64,000 nt of DNA, from assembly GCA_028564925.1 (NCBI GenBank), contig CM053030.1:379251833-379315832 (forward strand), in the 5' to 3' direction. The notes beneath the pieces are model-generated. The model had not been told where the DNA came from. It saw only the letters and a program-made list of their open reading frames with translations, and did not search any database. A program made the translations under genes and the position numbers. The DNA comes from Lithobates sylvaticus. Lineage: Eukaryota > Chordata > Amphibia > Anura > Ranidae. Of this stretch, positions 34,511 to 46,671 are shown one piece after another (within the stretch, counting starts at the first letter, position 1; the number at the start of each line of letters is the position of its first letter).

Positions 34511-35039
34511 CCTAGATATCTTATGCACTTTATTCACAATAATTTTCCCTATTTTCTCCCCTTTTTTTTTTCTTCATAATTGCATGAATAAACCTGCATA
34601 CCCCCCTGCACATCGGCACTTTAGATAAATATAATTATAATTAACTGGACATTCATTCGATATCAATTGACTCATTTTTGGGAATTTTTGCACCTGCGTT
34701 TAGCTGTTTTTTTTTTTGTTTTTTTGTCTCTCTCTTTTACACATTTTTTATCTGGAAAATAGTTCACATATTTTTCTGCTTTTTTTTTTTTTTTTTACAC
34801 TTGAACTGATATATAACTGGTATATAATTTTTATAACTTGCACATTTATTTGAATATTTGTATATTTATCTGCATAATTATTTGCACAATTGGTTACACA
34901 CTGCACTTTAGCTAAAACGTATGTTTTTTTTATTTTTTTCTCTGTAATTTACATATAAGTAGGGTATAAGGGGTTATTATAACACATAATATTAGTGGAA
35001 AGACAGGGAGAGTGAACAAGCAATATATAGTAATATAAC
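34511..35039. other. T-rich spacer, no gene seen
   Basis: Several T-runs of 9-18 bases and otherwise AT-rich sequence. It may include the L1 5' UTR and the outer end of the hAT element, but no boundary is visible. Confidence 0.4.
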
Positions 35040-35085
35040 ACGTAATTTTAATTTAAATGAGTGGACGAGTTTGTGGGAGGGAACA

Positions 35086-36115
35086 ATGGTGAGGAGGGGA
35101 GTAAAAGCTGTGGGAAAGAGGGGAGTAAAAGTGGGAAAGAGAATTCTATAAAAACATATATGGTGCAGGATAAGGTAGATCAAAGGGTGGAACAGGAAGT
35201 GGAAAGGGTGGAGGAAATACTCCCTTCTTTAGAAGGGTAAGCGAATAAAAAAACCACCGCGGAGGAAGGAAAACCTCCACAGAAAAATCAGGAAAAACAA
35301 CACCAACAACAAAAGATGGAAAAAAGGAAAGAAAAGGAAATAGAAAAGGAAGGAGATAATTCTCAATCATTCCCTACCAAACAGGACATGGCAGAGATTA
35401 TGTCACACTTAGAATGTATGATCAAAGGCGAACTGAATGCAACCAGAGCGGATATTCAGAATGTACTAAAAAGGGTAGAAGAATCTGAAGTACAGTTAGA
35501 TGAACACTAAAAATCTATCATGGAACTGCGTGAGAGGGCGTAACTGGATTGGATAGAAATGAGGAATACTCAATATAAGCTGGAGGATCAAAAAAACAAG
35601 AACAGACGAAGCAACTTAAGGATCCGTGGGTTGCCAGAATCCGTGAAAAGCAATGACTTGGAAACCGTGGTCCGTATCTCCCATAGCCTTTGACAGAATA
35701 CATACCGTAGAATACAAAAAACAATGAAGTCATCATCTGAGATAGTGAGAGATGTAATAGTGAGATTCTCCCAATATGAAATAAAACAACAAGTTCAGCT
35801 TGCAAGTGAAGTCATTGAATATGACGGAGCTACGGTACTTATTTTTTCTGATCTGTCACAGGAGATACTAGCTCTCAGGAGAGCCCTGAAACCCCTGATA
35901 AATCAATTGCAAGAGAAAAAGATTTTTTTATAGATGGGGATTTCAGGCATGTTTGATAGCCAAAAACCAAGGAATATCAGCTACCTTGCCATTTCCAGAA
36001 GACCTGAAAGAATTTTGCAGTAAACTGGACCTGCCATGCATTAATTTAGAAAATTGGGAAAAGAAACCTCCAGAATGGAAGAAGTTTAAAAATCAGTCAT
36101 GGAATAGAGTATAGA
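35086..36115 (+). pseudogene. L1-type ORF1 (RNA-binding protein)
   Basis: ORF1 proteins of L1-type LINEs coat the element's RNA as coiled-coil trimers. Here a basic/acidic N-terminus (KKMEKRKEKEIEKEGDNSQS) leads to SFPTKQDMAEIMSHLECMIK and the heptad-like LKRVEESEVQLDEH (about 35395-35508). After frame changes come NRRSNLRIRGLPESVKSNDL (about 35604-35663), the hallmark start of the RRM domain, and SQEILALRRALKPLINQLQE with FPEDLKEFCSKLDLP in the C-terminal domain. Total length (~340 codons) fits the family. At least three stops or frame changes are present (for example at 35508 and near 35930). Confidence 0.8.
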
Positions 36116-36665
36116 AGCCTCTTAGTAAAGGGGAAAGAGAAAGGGAAGGAAGGGGAAAATAGAAGAAATGTAAAATAAGCAATACGTTTTCAGGTAGGGA
36201 TAAGATAGGAAAAATAGGAAATAAGCAATAGACTTTCAGGTAGGGATAAGATAGGTTGCTGAGAAACAGTCTCGCTCGGGGAGTGGGGGCACGGAGGACC
36301 TGGCGGTGCCCGCCTGCACCCCCGGGACCACCCCCAAATGGGGGAAGAGGCCCGGGGGCCCATGCAGGCATTTACAGCCCCCCAAGGGAGGTCCAACCAG
36401 GATTAGGGCCTGGTAATAGGTGCTAGCCTGGCGGATTATAACTTTGAGATTCAATGTAAGGAGGGGTGGGAGGTGGGAGGAGGGTTGTGTAGAGGGATGT
36501 TTGTGGGGGGAGAATGGGAGGGGAAAGGTTATGTTTTGTTATGTTGGTTATTGTGTGGTACACTGAATGGATTATCCTTGGAAAAAGGAAAGAAGTCTTT
36601 CTTTTTATACCGCGGCTATATGCTCTTGGATGCATATATCTAACCCTTTGGAAAAATCGCTCCTC

Positions 36666-38046
36666 TGAAGATAGTGACATATAATGTTAGAGGGTTAAAT
36701 AGTCCCAACAAGAGGTATCAAATATTGCAGGAACTGAAAAGCTGGTCATCAAATATTGTCTTTTTGCAGGAGACCCATTTTAAATGGTCATCCAGTGCTG
36801 GATTGAACTCTAAAAATCATCCAACCTGGTTCCATGGATACTCCCCTAATAAGAGATCTAAAGGGATAGCAATAGGATTCCATAGAAATACTCCTTTTGT
36901 TCTAAAAGCTATAGAGTCGGACTCTATAGGGAGGTATTTATTTATTAGGGGCTCCCTGTTTAATAAAACATATGCACTAGCTAATATTTACTGCCCTAAT
37001 ACCCACCCCTGTCTTTTTTTTTTTTTTAGAAAAGTATTGAAAAAATTGGAAAGATTTAAAGGGGGGGGGGGGTGATTATGGCAGGAGATCTCAATTTTGT
37101 TTTCGATCCAGCCCTGGATACCCAACATCTTTCTCTACGCTCAGAAGGAAAATATCTTAAGGTAGTCAAACGAAAACTACATCAGCAGCAACTAGTGGAG
37201 GCATGGAGAATTTTACACCCTAGAGGGAGGGACTTTACATATTACTTTCAGGTACACTCCTCCTATTCGAGAATTGATTATATTTTCCTGGACCATCGGC
37301 TTCTAGAAGGGCTACTGAAGGTAGACGTGAAATCAATAACCCTCTTGAATCATGCCCCGGCCATGGCTAGCTTGGACTTAGAGGACATACCGGATAGGCA
37401 AAGATCCTGGAGGTTAGATGAATCTCTCTTATATGATCACAATATATTTGAGGCTTTAGAAATAGACTTGAACTTGTTCTTTAAAGAAAACAATGTAGAG
37501 AATATTGCGCCAACTGTATTGTGGGAAACCCATAAAATATTTATGAGAGGGAGATTAATAGCAGAAGGGGCTAAGAGAAAGAAAATGTGGCTAGCGCAAA
37601 AACAACTGATCCTGCAGGAAATCCAGGAGCTGGAGCGGTTACATAAAGGGTTAAATGATTGTAAAATAATGGTTGAATTAACAGGAAAGTGGGAGGCACT
37701 GAGGGATTTTCTGGAACAGGATACAAGAGGGGTATTTCTGAAGTCAGCTAAAAGGCAGGGGGGCAAATAAACCTAGACGGAACCTGAATTATATTGCAAA
37801 AATAAGAGATAAAAAGGGAGTGATGGTTTATTCAACTAGAGATATCAGTAACATTTTTCTAGAGTATTATCAATTACTATATAAAGTAAGCGACAGTCAA
37901 GATTGCGATGATAAACAAAATAGAAGAAATAAAATTGAACAGTATCTTCAGAAGATAGAACAACCAGTTATATCAAAAGAAGATTCAAGTAAGCTTGATA
38001 GTGATATTTCTAAGGAAGAGATAGAGCAGGCAATTTAAAACAGTAA
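36666..38046 (+). pseudogene. L1-type ORF2, endonuclease and linker (first part)
   Basis: Reads KIVTYNVRGLNSPNKRYQIL (active-site Asn), IVFLQETHFKW (catalytic Glu, about 36760), YALANIYCPN (about 36970) and IMAGDLNFVF (37075-37104). It continues YSRIDYIFLD (about 37264), then WRLDESLL, LFFKENN, VLWETHKIFMRG and QKQLILQEIQELERL. These are the endonuclease blocks and the helical linker before the RT, in order. The frame changes at the G-run 37061-37072 and again near 37767. The last in-frame part, ISKEEIEQAI at 38009-38037, is cut by the Penelope insertion exactly before the RT opening motif. Confidence 0.9.
38031..38046. repeat. Target-site duplication, left copy (16 bp)
   Basis: CAATTTAAAACAGTAA, repeated at 46246-46261 on the other side of the Penelope-like insertion. 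In the LINE the reading would run from this sequence straight into AAGTGGGAAAAG at 46675. Confidence 0.85.
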
Positions 38047-38927
38047 TAAGTTGGAAAATATTGCGCTGAGTATGAAATTATTGAGAAAAAGCTGCAAACA
38101 TTGCCGGTAGACTAACGGGAAAAAATAGTTTGAAGGAGATGTATATGTTGCGCTAAAAATGGTGGTATGTGTGATTATAGGTTTTACCCTTATATATTAG
38201 TTGAAGTTTTGGTAAAACACTTAAATTATATAAATTATATCATAATTTACATAAAAGATATATACATATATGTAAAATTATGTAAAAGACAATAAAATTA
38301 AGTGAAAAACTGAATAAACGTGGATAAATAACCGTGAAGGTGATCATGTGATGGATAAAATTCAATGATAGTGAACAATAGAAAATTGTTGATATTGTGA
38401 CTATTCAAACATAAAATCATTCAAGAAATAGATGACAAGTGGGTATTGGGTGAAAAGACACCAAACTGTATATATGGGTTATACAGTGGTGCAGTCCATA
38501 TAAGTGACACAGTATATGTGAGTAGCCGTAGACACTAATGGTGTTTCTAGGTGGGGTGATGGTGATCCTGTCCTGTCGGCGCCAACGCTTATTGAAAAGA
38601 GGCTTACCGGAGGTCACAGACTTACTGAGACGTACGCCTCATAAGTCGTGACAAGCTCTATTGTGGAGGGTTACCAGGTCCCTTTTCCACGAGTGGATTC
38701 CAAGGTCGAGATGCACGTAATAAGGGTAGGTAGGATGTGGTCATCAACACTCCATTGATTCTCCCGTATTCATAAGTATTATGTCATGTATGAGAGAAAA
38801 ACTCACATAGTGTGATACCGTAAAAAAATACTTTAATGTGATAAAAACAGATTAAAAACACTCACATTTCAGTAGTATTTTTCAGGCTCGTAGTAAATAG
38901 TAATAAGTATCGAAGGTGCTGCTGCTT

Positions 38928-38979
38928 TAGTTCATCCGGCGCGTTTCGTCCTCTGGGACTTCGTCTGGGGTGTGGACTA
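38928..38979 (-). ncRNA. Hammerhead-ribozyme-like motif, left PLE arm
   Basis: Minus strand: helix I strand TAGTCCACACC, core CAGACGA (consensus CTGANGA), helix II GTCC-CAGA-GGAC, GAAAC, then GCGCC and CCGGATGAACTA. Order and spacing match the type I hammerheads known from PLE terminal repeats. The deviations seen are A for U in the core and GCC for the usual GUC at the cleavage position. It lies 3' of the RT/GIY-YIG gene. Confidence 0.65.
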
Positions 38980-40305
38980 CAAGCCTCAGCAGTGCAATTT
39001 ATAAGAAAAAAGTGACCCCAATCTGACACTGGTTCGTATGACCGGAAGTGAACCTCACTTCCGGTCTGGCGGTGGTGCAATGTTAAAATTATGGTATAAT
39101 GCACCAATTACGTGTTTATAATAAAGCTCCAATGGTGGGGATTAGTTATATGTGGGGATGAATGTATAATTATATCCGATTGAGGAGAGACACACAGAAA
39201 CGTCTCATCCTCGTTTTATTATTGTGGTTCCGGCGCGTCGGCCGGTGAAACGCACGGCGTGTGTGACGTCATGACGTCACGTCCGCCTGGCGCTAGCTAT
39301 GCTTGTGACAGCCAGCCAAGCCTCGATGTGGATGTAGAGGGGAGGGCCGGGCGGCTGCGCGTGACGCCAGCACGTCGCGGCCATATTCTGAATTATATGT
39401 CGGCCTAAATTGAAAGTAATACGTGCATCCGCGCAGGAGCAGCACACAGAAATGGGCATATGTTGCTGACACTGCGCGGTGCACATTGCGGTGCACCCGG
39501 AAATTGTGATTGCTATGGGGACATAGCCCAAACCTGGGCAACATAAAATCGGGGCAGACTAGAATAAAGAATAAAAAGGGGGGGAATGTGCATATGGTTT
39601 GTTAGGGTAGATGGGATGGAGGAGGTCAGAGGGGGGTCACTCGTCACCTTCTAGACCTATGTACACATATGCTTATATATATAGATATATATATTGTATT
39701 AATTTTTTATTTGTAGTATATTGCAAGGAAAAATGAAAATAAAATTTATAATTTAAATGGAAATTGGAAAAATCGTATAAAACTTTTAAGACCATAAAGC
39801 CGTCAGATATACACCAAACGCGCTAAAGGTTAAAAGTTTGTGTATTTGTGTGTATAAAAACACATAAATTATATATATATATATAGATATGTAAAAAACA
39901 TGGATCTACAAATATAAAAAAAATACACGTATATAAAATTTCCCAGTTGAAAGCTCAAATGTATATATATAAAGTAAAAATTGTATAAAATATGCATAAA
40001 ATTATATAAATAAATAAAATAGATGCATATAAAAGCCGGCCTGTGTATTTATAATATACATAAAAGATATTTTATATAAAATTGTGTAGTAAAACAAATA
40101 CGTATAAAAGGCTGGCTTATTTTCTCTTTGTAAAATATGTATAAATTGTTTTGTATAAAAGCAACAGCAATTGTGAATAAAGAGATATGTTGATTGTGGA
40201 TAAAACCATAATATAATGAAATATTAGAATTATGGAGTTAAAGTGGCTATTTTTTGCATGGTGTAAAGTTAAGATTCAAAAATATGGAGACGAAAAAAGA
40301 AAAGA

Positions 40306-42058
40306 TCAGGCCTTATTTATAAAGGCGTTAATGTCCCACTCCACGTTCATACCCAACGGGGAGTGGGATTGTAACTGATATATCCAGTATGTTTCCAATT
40401 TTGAGACCCCTCTGGTTCTAGCGCCACCCCTCCATGGTGCAACAAATTTATCAATGATTAAAAACTGAGTGCCACGGGGATCTCGGTTATGATACTGTCG
40501 GTAATGCCTTGGAACCGTATGTTTTATGCTGCCACTCTTAATTTTAGTAATATGTTCCGTAACTCGTGTCGTAAAAGAGCGTATAGTGCGCCCTACATAC
40601 TGCTTTGAACACGGACATGTGATCAGATAGACCACATGGGTTGTGGAACAAGTGCAGAAATTTTTGATTGGAAATTTTTGCTTGGTAACCGTAGACTCAA
40701 ATTCTTTTGTATTGCGTCTGCCACTTACATTAAAATGACATACTGTGCATTTTTTGCAGGGATAATAACCCGTGAGATTATGAAAGAAGGAGGGCTTAAC
40801 GGGTGGATTAATAATTGTCGGTGCGATCTGACTATTGAGGGATGGGGCTCCCTTATAGATGACTTTGGCTCTGTCTGGTATGAGGTTACCCAAAACTCTG
40901 TCATTCCTCAGAATTCCCCAATGCCGTTCAAAAATAGACTTGATTTGTCTATGTTGAATTGAATATGAAGTGAGGAATGATCATCTAAAGTTATCATTGT
41001 GGGGTTTGCTCGGTTTATCTAACAATAGTGTTTCTCGATCGATTTCCAAGGTTTTTTGTAAGTCTTGATCGACTTCATTCATATTGTAACCTTTTTCCTT
41101 GAATCGATCTCTCAGTGTGTTAGCCTGTTCTTTGAATTTAGTAATGTTTGTACAGTTTCTGCGTAGTCGCAGGAATTGACTTTTAGGGACAGATCGCAGC
41201 CAGGCTTTGTGGTGACAGCTGTCAATTGGTATGTAGCCATTGCGATCTGTGGATTTAAAATAAGTACTGAATTCTAACTGGCGTTCTCTTATTGTAATCT
41301 CTAGATCCCAAAAATGTATCGTACTTTTGCTAGATTCATATGAGAGAACTATACCTCTATCATTATTGTTGAGAGATACAAAAAAGGCTTCTAATGATTT
41401 TGGGGTCCCGTTCCATAGGAGGAGGATATCGTCAATGTATCGTGCCCAAAGTATCAGTTGTGGTCTTTCCATGGCATAGACGACATCCTCCTCCCATTTG
41501 GCCATAAATATATTTGCCAGACTTGGGGCAAACTTAGCGCCCACAGCTACCCCCTTTTCTTGCAAGTAAAAACGTCCATCAAACCAGAAGTAGTTATGAT
41601 GAGTGGCGAAATTGAGTAATTCCATAATAAAATTGGTTTGAGTTTTTACTAGAGTGTCTTCCCTTTCTAAGAAGATTTTCACTGCTGCTAGGCCTTTAGA
41701 ATGTGCTATGCAGGTGTAGAGTGATGCTACGTCAGCAGTGGCCATGATGTAATCGTCATCAATATTCAATGAGGCGAGTTTGTTAATGACATGTTTTGTA
41801 TCCTTAAGATAAGAGGGAATTTTTTTGACTATGGGCTGTAAGAAGTGGTCCATGTATTTACCAATTCTGGATGTGACAGAGTCTATGCCACTAATAATAG
41901 GTCGTCCGGGGGGGTTTATTGCATCTTTATGAATTTTGGGTAAATAATAAATAGTGGGAATACGGGGGGCTAGGGGGATTAAAAAATCTCTTTCCTTACG
42001 GTTTAAAATAAAAGATTCAAAGCCCTTAGATATAATGATGGCGAGTGATTTCTTATAT
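40306..42058 (-). pseudogene. Penelope-like RT with GIY-YIG endonuclease (left arm)
   Basis: A telomerase-related reverse transcriptase fused to a GIY-YIG endonuclease, which together copy and insert the element. The reading opens by about 42058 with IPTIYYLPKIHKDAINPPGR then PIISGIDSVTS (PLE RT entry blocks). It continues ATADVASLYTCIAHSKGLAA (first catalytic Asp), GVAVGAKFAPSLANIFMAKW and ARYIDDILLLWNG (catalytic YIDD, about 41436-41400). There follow LRLRRNCTNITKFKEQA and, after one in-frame stop near 40980, the linker with CKKCTVCHF (Cys pair) and VVYLITCPCSKQYVGRTIRS (GIY-YIG, about 40640-40580), ending INAFINKA. RT motifs are intact here. The 5' coding part before 42058 lies in the divergent spacer. 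Confidence 0.9.
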
Positions 42059-42602
42059 ATTTTTTTTTTTTGTTCCTGGCAGTGTCATTGTAATGGTGCG
42101 CGTGGTCCAGATAGAGTCGTGATTTCAATCCCAGATTCAGTCACATAATCTAGCAGTCCTGTGTTCTACTAAAAAAATAGTCTAGCGGGAATGGGTTCCA
42201 TGAACTGGGAGAAAAAGTAAATCTTTTACGCCGGGGTGTTTGCACTCTCCATACGTCAACAGTTGACTCTGCCTGAGTTTTAGCTTGATATTCCTTTAGT
42301 TGTCGTGGGCTCTGGCTTCCTGTTCTTGAAGTGGTGTCCCATACAGGGATCCCAGCCAAAATTCAGGTCCCCCGCTATGATAACCTCCCCGTATAAAAAG
42401 CTGACAGGCGTCCCGAACCTGATGAGTGGCGAAATTGAGTAATTCCATAATAAAAATTCACAACAAACCCCTGCCCAGTAGAGGTGTAAAATCTCTCTGT
42501 GATAATAAAGACCTAAAAGATAGTTCTATTGGACAAATCGGCCTATATGAGTGAAATGTATAAAATACTTATAAAGAATTACCAGCGAATCCAACAAATC
42601 AA
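42059..42602. other. Spacer between the PLE arms with a copied patch
   Basis: Not palindromic. The left half translates on the minus strand as decayed PLE N-terminal sequence, and the right half on the plus strand (YMSEMYKILIKNYQRIQQIN, about 42546-42605) as another part of it. A 35-bp stretch at 42421-42455 (GATGAGTGGCGAAATTGAGT onward) is an exact copy of 41598-41632 from the left arm, embedded out of context. Confidence 0.75.
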
Positions 42603-44066
42603 TATAAGAAATCACTCGCCATCATTATATCTAAGGGCTTTGAATCTTTTATTTTAAACCGTAAGGAAAGAGATTTTTTAATCCCCCTAGCCCCCCGTAT
42701 TCCCACTATTTATTATTTACCCAAAATTCATAAAGATGCAATAACCCCCCCCCCCCCGGATGACCTATTATTAGTGGCATAGACTCTGTCACATCCAGGA
42801 TTGGTAAATACGTGGACCACTTCTTACAGCCCATAGTCAAAAAAATTCCCTCTTATCTTAAGGATACAAAACATGTCATTAACAAACTCGCCTCATTGAA
42901 TATTGATGACGATTACATCATGGCCACTGCTGACGTAGCATCACTCTACACCTGCATAGCACATTCTAAAGGCCTAGCAGCAGTGAAAATCTTCTTAGAA
43001 AGGGAAGACACTCTAATAAAAACTCAAACCAATTTTATTATGGAATTACTCAATTTCGCCACTCATCATAACTACTTCTGGTTTGATGGACGTTTTTACT
43101 TGCAAGAAAAGGAGGTAGCTATGGGCGCTAAGTTTGCCCCAAGTCTGGCAAATATATTTATGGCCAAATGGGAGGAGGATGTCGTCTATGCCATGGAAAG
43201 ACCACAACTGATACTTTGGGCACGATACATTGACGATATCCTCCTCCTATGGAACGGGACCCCAGAATCATTAGAAGCCTTTTTTGTATCTCTCAACAAT
43301 AATGATAGAGGTATAGTTCTCTCATATGAATCTAGCAAAAGTACGATACATTTTTTGGATCTAGAGATTACAATAAGAGATAACTTTAGATGGTCATTCC
43401 TCACTTCATATTCAATTCAACATAGACAAATCAAGTCTATTTTTGAATGGCATTGGGGAATTCTGAGGAATGACAGAGTTTTGGGTAACCTCATACCAGA
43501 CAGAGCCAAAGTCATCTATAAGGGAGCCCCATCCCTCAATAGTCAGATCGCACCGACAATTATTAATCCACCCGTTAAGCCCTCCTTCTTTCATAATCTC
43601 ACGGGTTATTATCCCTGCAAAAAATGCACAGTATGTCATTTTAATGTAAGTGGCAGACGCAATACAAAAGAATTTGAGTCTACGGTTACCAAGCAAAAAT
43701 TTCCAATCAAAAATTTCTGCACTTGTTCCACAACCCATGTGGTCTATCTGATCACATGTCCGTGTTCAAAGTAGTATGTAGGGCGCACTATACGCTCTTT
43801 TACGACACGAGTTACGAAACATATTACTAAAATTAAGAGTGGCAGCATAAAACATACGGTTCCAAGGCATTACCGACAGTATCATAACCGAGATCCCCGT
43901 GGCACTCAGTTTTTAATCATTGATAAATTTGTTGCACCATGGAGGGGTGGCGCTAGAACCAGAGGGGTCTCAAAATTGGAAACATACTGGATATATCAGT
44001 TACAATCCCACTCCCCGTTGGGTATGAACGTGGAGTGGGACATTAACGCCTTTATAAATAAGGCCT
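42603..44066 (+). pseudogene. Penelope-like RT with GIY-YIG endonuclease (right arm)
   Basis: Same gene as the left arm in the opposite direction: IPTIYYLPKIHKDAI (about 42700), MATADVASLYTCIAHSKG (first Asp, 42919), YIDDILLLWNG (about 43228), NLTGYYPCKKCTVCHF (Cys pair) and VVYLITCPCSK (about 43740), ending INAFINKA at 44066. It differs from the left arm by a ~0.3-kb deletion just after ITIR (43377), which removes the linker block containing LRRNC, an expanded C-run (42749-42762) and an in-frame stop in the GIY-YIG motif. The better-preserved partner is the left arm. Confidence 0.9.
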
Positions 44067-45390
44067 GATCTTTTCTTTTTTCGTCTCCATATTTTAGAAT
44101 CTTAACTTTACACCATGCAAAAAATAGCCACTTTAACTCCATTATTCTAATATTTCATTATATTATGGTTTTATCCACAATCAACATATCTCTTTATTCA
44201 CAATTACTGTTGCTTTTATACAAAACAATTTATACATATTTTACAAAGAGAAAATAAGCCCGCCTTTTATAAGTATTTGTTTTACTACACAATTTTATAT
44301 AAAATATCTTTTATGTATATTATAAATACACAGGCCGGCTTTTATATGCATCTATTTTATTTATTTATATAATTTTATGCATATTTTATACAATTTTTAC
44401 TTTATATATATACATTTGAGCTTTCAACTGGGAAATTTTATATACTTGTATTTTTATATATTTTTCCATGTTTTTTACATATCTATATATATATATATAT
44501 AATTTATGTGTTTTTATACACACAAATACACAAACTTTTAACCTTTAGCGTGTTTGGTGTATATCTGACGGCTTTATGGTCTTAAAAGTTTTATACGATT
44601 TTTCCAATTTCCATTTAAATTTTAAATTTTATTTTAATTTTTCCTTGCAATATACAACAAATAAAAAATCAATACAATATATATATCTATATATATAAGC
44701 ATATGTGTACATAGGTCTAGAAAGTGACCAGTGACCCCCCTCTGACCTCCTCCATCCCTTCTACCCTAACAAACCATATGCACACCCCCCCCTTTTTATT
44801 CTTTATTCTAGTCTGCCCCGATTTTATGTTGCCCAGGTTTGGGCTATGTCCCCATAGCAATCACAATTTCCAGGTGCACCGCAATGTGCGCCGCGCAGTG
44901 TCAGCAACATATGCCCATTTCTGTGTGCTGCGCCTGCGCGGATGCACGTATTACTTTCAATTTAGGCCGACATATAATTCAGAATATGGCCGCGATGTGC
45001 TGGCGTCACGCGCGGCCGCCCGGCCCTCCCCTCTACATCCACATCGAGGCTTGGCTGGCTGTCACAATCATAGCTAGCGCCAGGCGGACGTGACGTCATG
45101 ACGTCACACACGCCGTGCGTTCCACCGGCCAACGCGCCGGAACCACAATAATAAAACGAGGATGAGACGTTTCTGTGTGTCACTCCTCAATCGGATATAA
45201 TTATACATTCATCCCCACATATAACTAATCCCCACCATTGGAGCTTTATTATAAACACGTAATTGGTGCATTATACCATAATTTTAACATTGCACCACCG
45301 CCAGACTGGAAGTGAGGTTCACTTCCGGTCATACGAACCAGTGTCAGATTGGGGTCACTTTTTCCTTATAAATTGCACTGCTGAGGCTTG

Positions 45391-45438
45391 TAGTCCACAC
45401 CCTGAAGTCCCAGAGGACGAAACGTGTCGGGTGGACTA
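45391..45438 (+). ncRNA. Hammerhead-ribozyme-like motif, right PLE arm
   Basis: Plus strand: TAGTCCAC (45391-45398) pairs perfectly with GTGGACTA (45431-45438) as helix I. Between them are CCCTGA, helix II AGTCC-CAGA-GGAC, GAAAC, a two-base loop GT and the cleavage-type GTC. Three core bases expected after CTGA appear to be missing. It mirrors the motif at 38928-38979 and is 1.3 kb 3' of the gene. Confidence 0.7.
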
Positions 45439-46245
45439 CAGCAGCAGCACCTTCGATACTTATTACTATTTACTACGAGCCTGAAAAATACTACTGAAAT
45501 GTGAGTGTTTTTAATCTGTTTTTATCACATTAAAGTATTTTTTTACGGTATCACACTATGTGAGTTTTTCTCTCATACATGACATAATACTTATGAATAC
45601 GGGAGAATCAATGGAGTGTTGATAACCACATCCTACCTACCCTTATTACGTGCATCTCCACCTTGGAATCCACTCGTGGAAAAGGGACCTGGTAACCCTC
45701 CACAATAAAGCTTGTCACGACTTATGAGGCGTACGTCTCAGTAAGTCTGTGACGTCCGGTAAGCCTCTTTTCAATAGGCATTGGCGCCGACAGGACAGGA
45801 TCACCATCACCCTACCTAGAAACACCTTTTAGTGCCTACAGCTACTCACATATACTGTGTCACCTATATGGACTGTACCACTGTATAACCCATATATACA
45901 GTTTGATGTCTTTTCACCTAATATCCACTTGTCATCTATTTTCTAATGACCTCATGTTTGAAAATTCACAATATTAACAATTTTCCATTGTTCACCACTA
46001 TTTGAATTTTATTGAATTGTATTCATCACTTGATCACCTTCACGGTTATTTATCCACGTTTATTCATTCTTTCACTTAATTTTATTGTCTTTTACATAAT
46101 TTTACATATATGTATATATCTTTTATGTAAATTATGATATCATTTATATAATTTAAGTGTTTTTACCAAAACTTCAACTAATATATAAGGGTAAAACCTA
46201 TAATCACACATACCACCATTTTTAGTGCAACATATACATCTCCTT

Positions 46246-46261
46246 CAATTTAAAACAGTAA
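46246..46261. repeat. Target-site duplication, right copy (16 bp)
   Basis: CAATTTAAAACAGTAA, identical to 38031-38046. Its last three bases (TAA) also served as target for the MITE that follows. Confidence 0.85.
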
Positions 46262-46671
46262 TGCCCTGTACACACAGTCAGTCATTCCGACGACAAAATC
46301 TGACGGATTTTGGCCCAAACTTGTCTTGCATACACACGGTCGCACAAAGTTGTCAGAAAATCTGATCATTCAGAACGAGGTGATGTACAATACATATGAC
46401 GGGACTATAAAGAGGCCAGTAGCTAATAGCTTTCATCACGTAATTTACTCTGAGCATGCATGGCAATTTGTGCGTCGGAATTGTCAACACACGATCGGAA
46501 TTTAAACGATCGGATTTTGTTGTCGGAAAATTTTAGATCCAGATCTCAAACTTTGTGTGTCGGAAATTCCGATGGAAAAAGTCAGATGGAGCCCACACAC
46601 GATCGGAATTTCCGACAACACAATCCGATTGCACATTTTCCATCGGAAAGTCCGACCGTGTGTACAGGGCA
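46262..46671. mobile_element. Harbinger-type MITE at the PLE/LINE junction
   Basis: 410 bp with inverted ends TGCCCTGTACACAC and a TAA duplication (46259-46261 and 46672-46674), fitting the PIF/Harbinger TWA target. The interior has repeated CGATCGGAATTTCCGAC-like phrases, as in the MITE at 7150-7585. It entered the right copy of the 16-bp duplication, so it postdates the PLE insertion. Confidence 0.9.

Larger units (their letters stand above)
38047..46245. mobile_element. Head-to-head pair of Penelope-like elements forming an 8.2-kb palindrome
   Basis: The left half (38130-42058) and right half (42603-46245) mirror each other at high identity over more than 3.5 kb. The halves carry the same RT/GIY-YIG gene in opposite directions, 5' ends facing inward. 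A ~540-bp spacer separates the arms, and the right arm lacks ~0.3 kb present in the left. An unpaired 83-bp stretch (38047-38129) sits at the left edge. Insertion into the LINE made a 16-bp target duplication. Inverted and tandem arrangements with repeated ends are known for Penelope-like elements; this family lacks capsid or envelope genes. Confidence 0.9.

Noticed and set aside
39277-45093. Mirrored small frames in the outer parts of the PLE arms
   Set aside because: They lie in terminal, non-coding regions of the PLE and have no PLE domain; they are present only because the arms are inverted copies.
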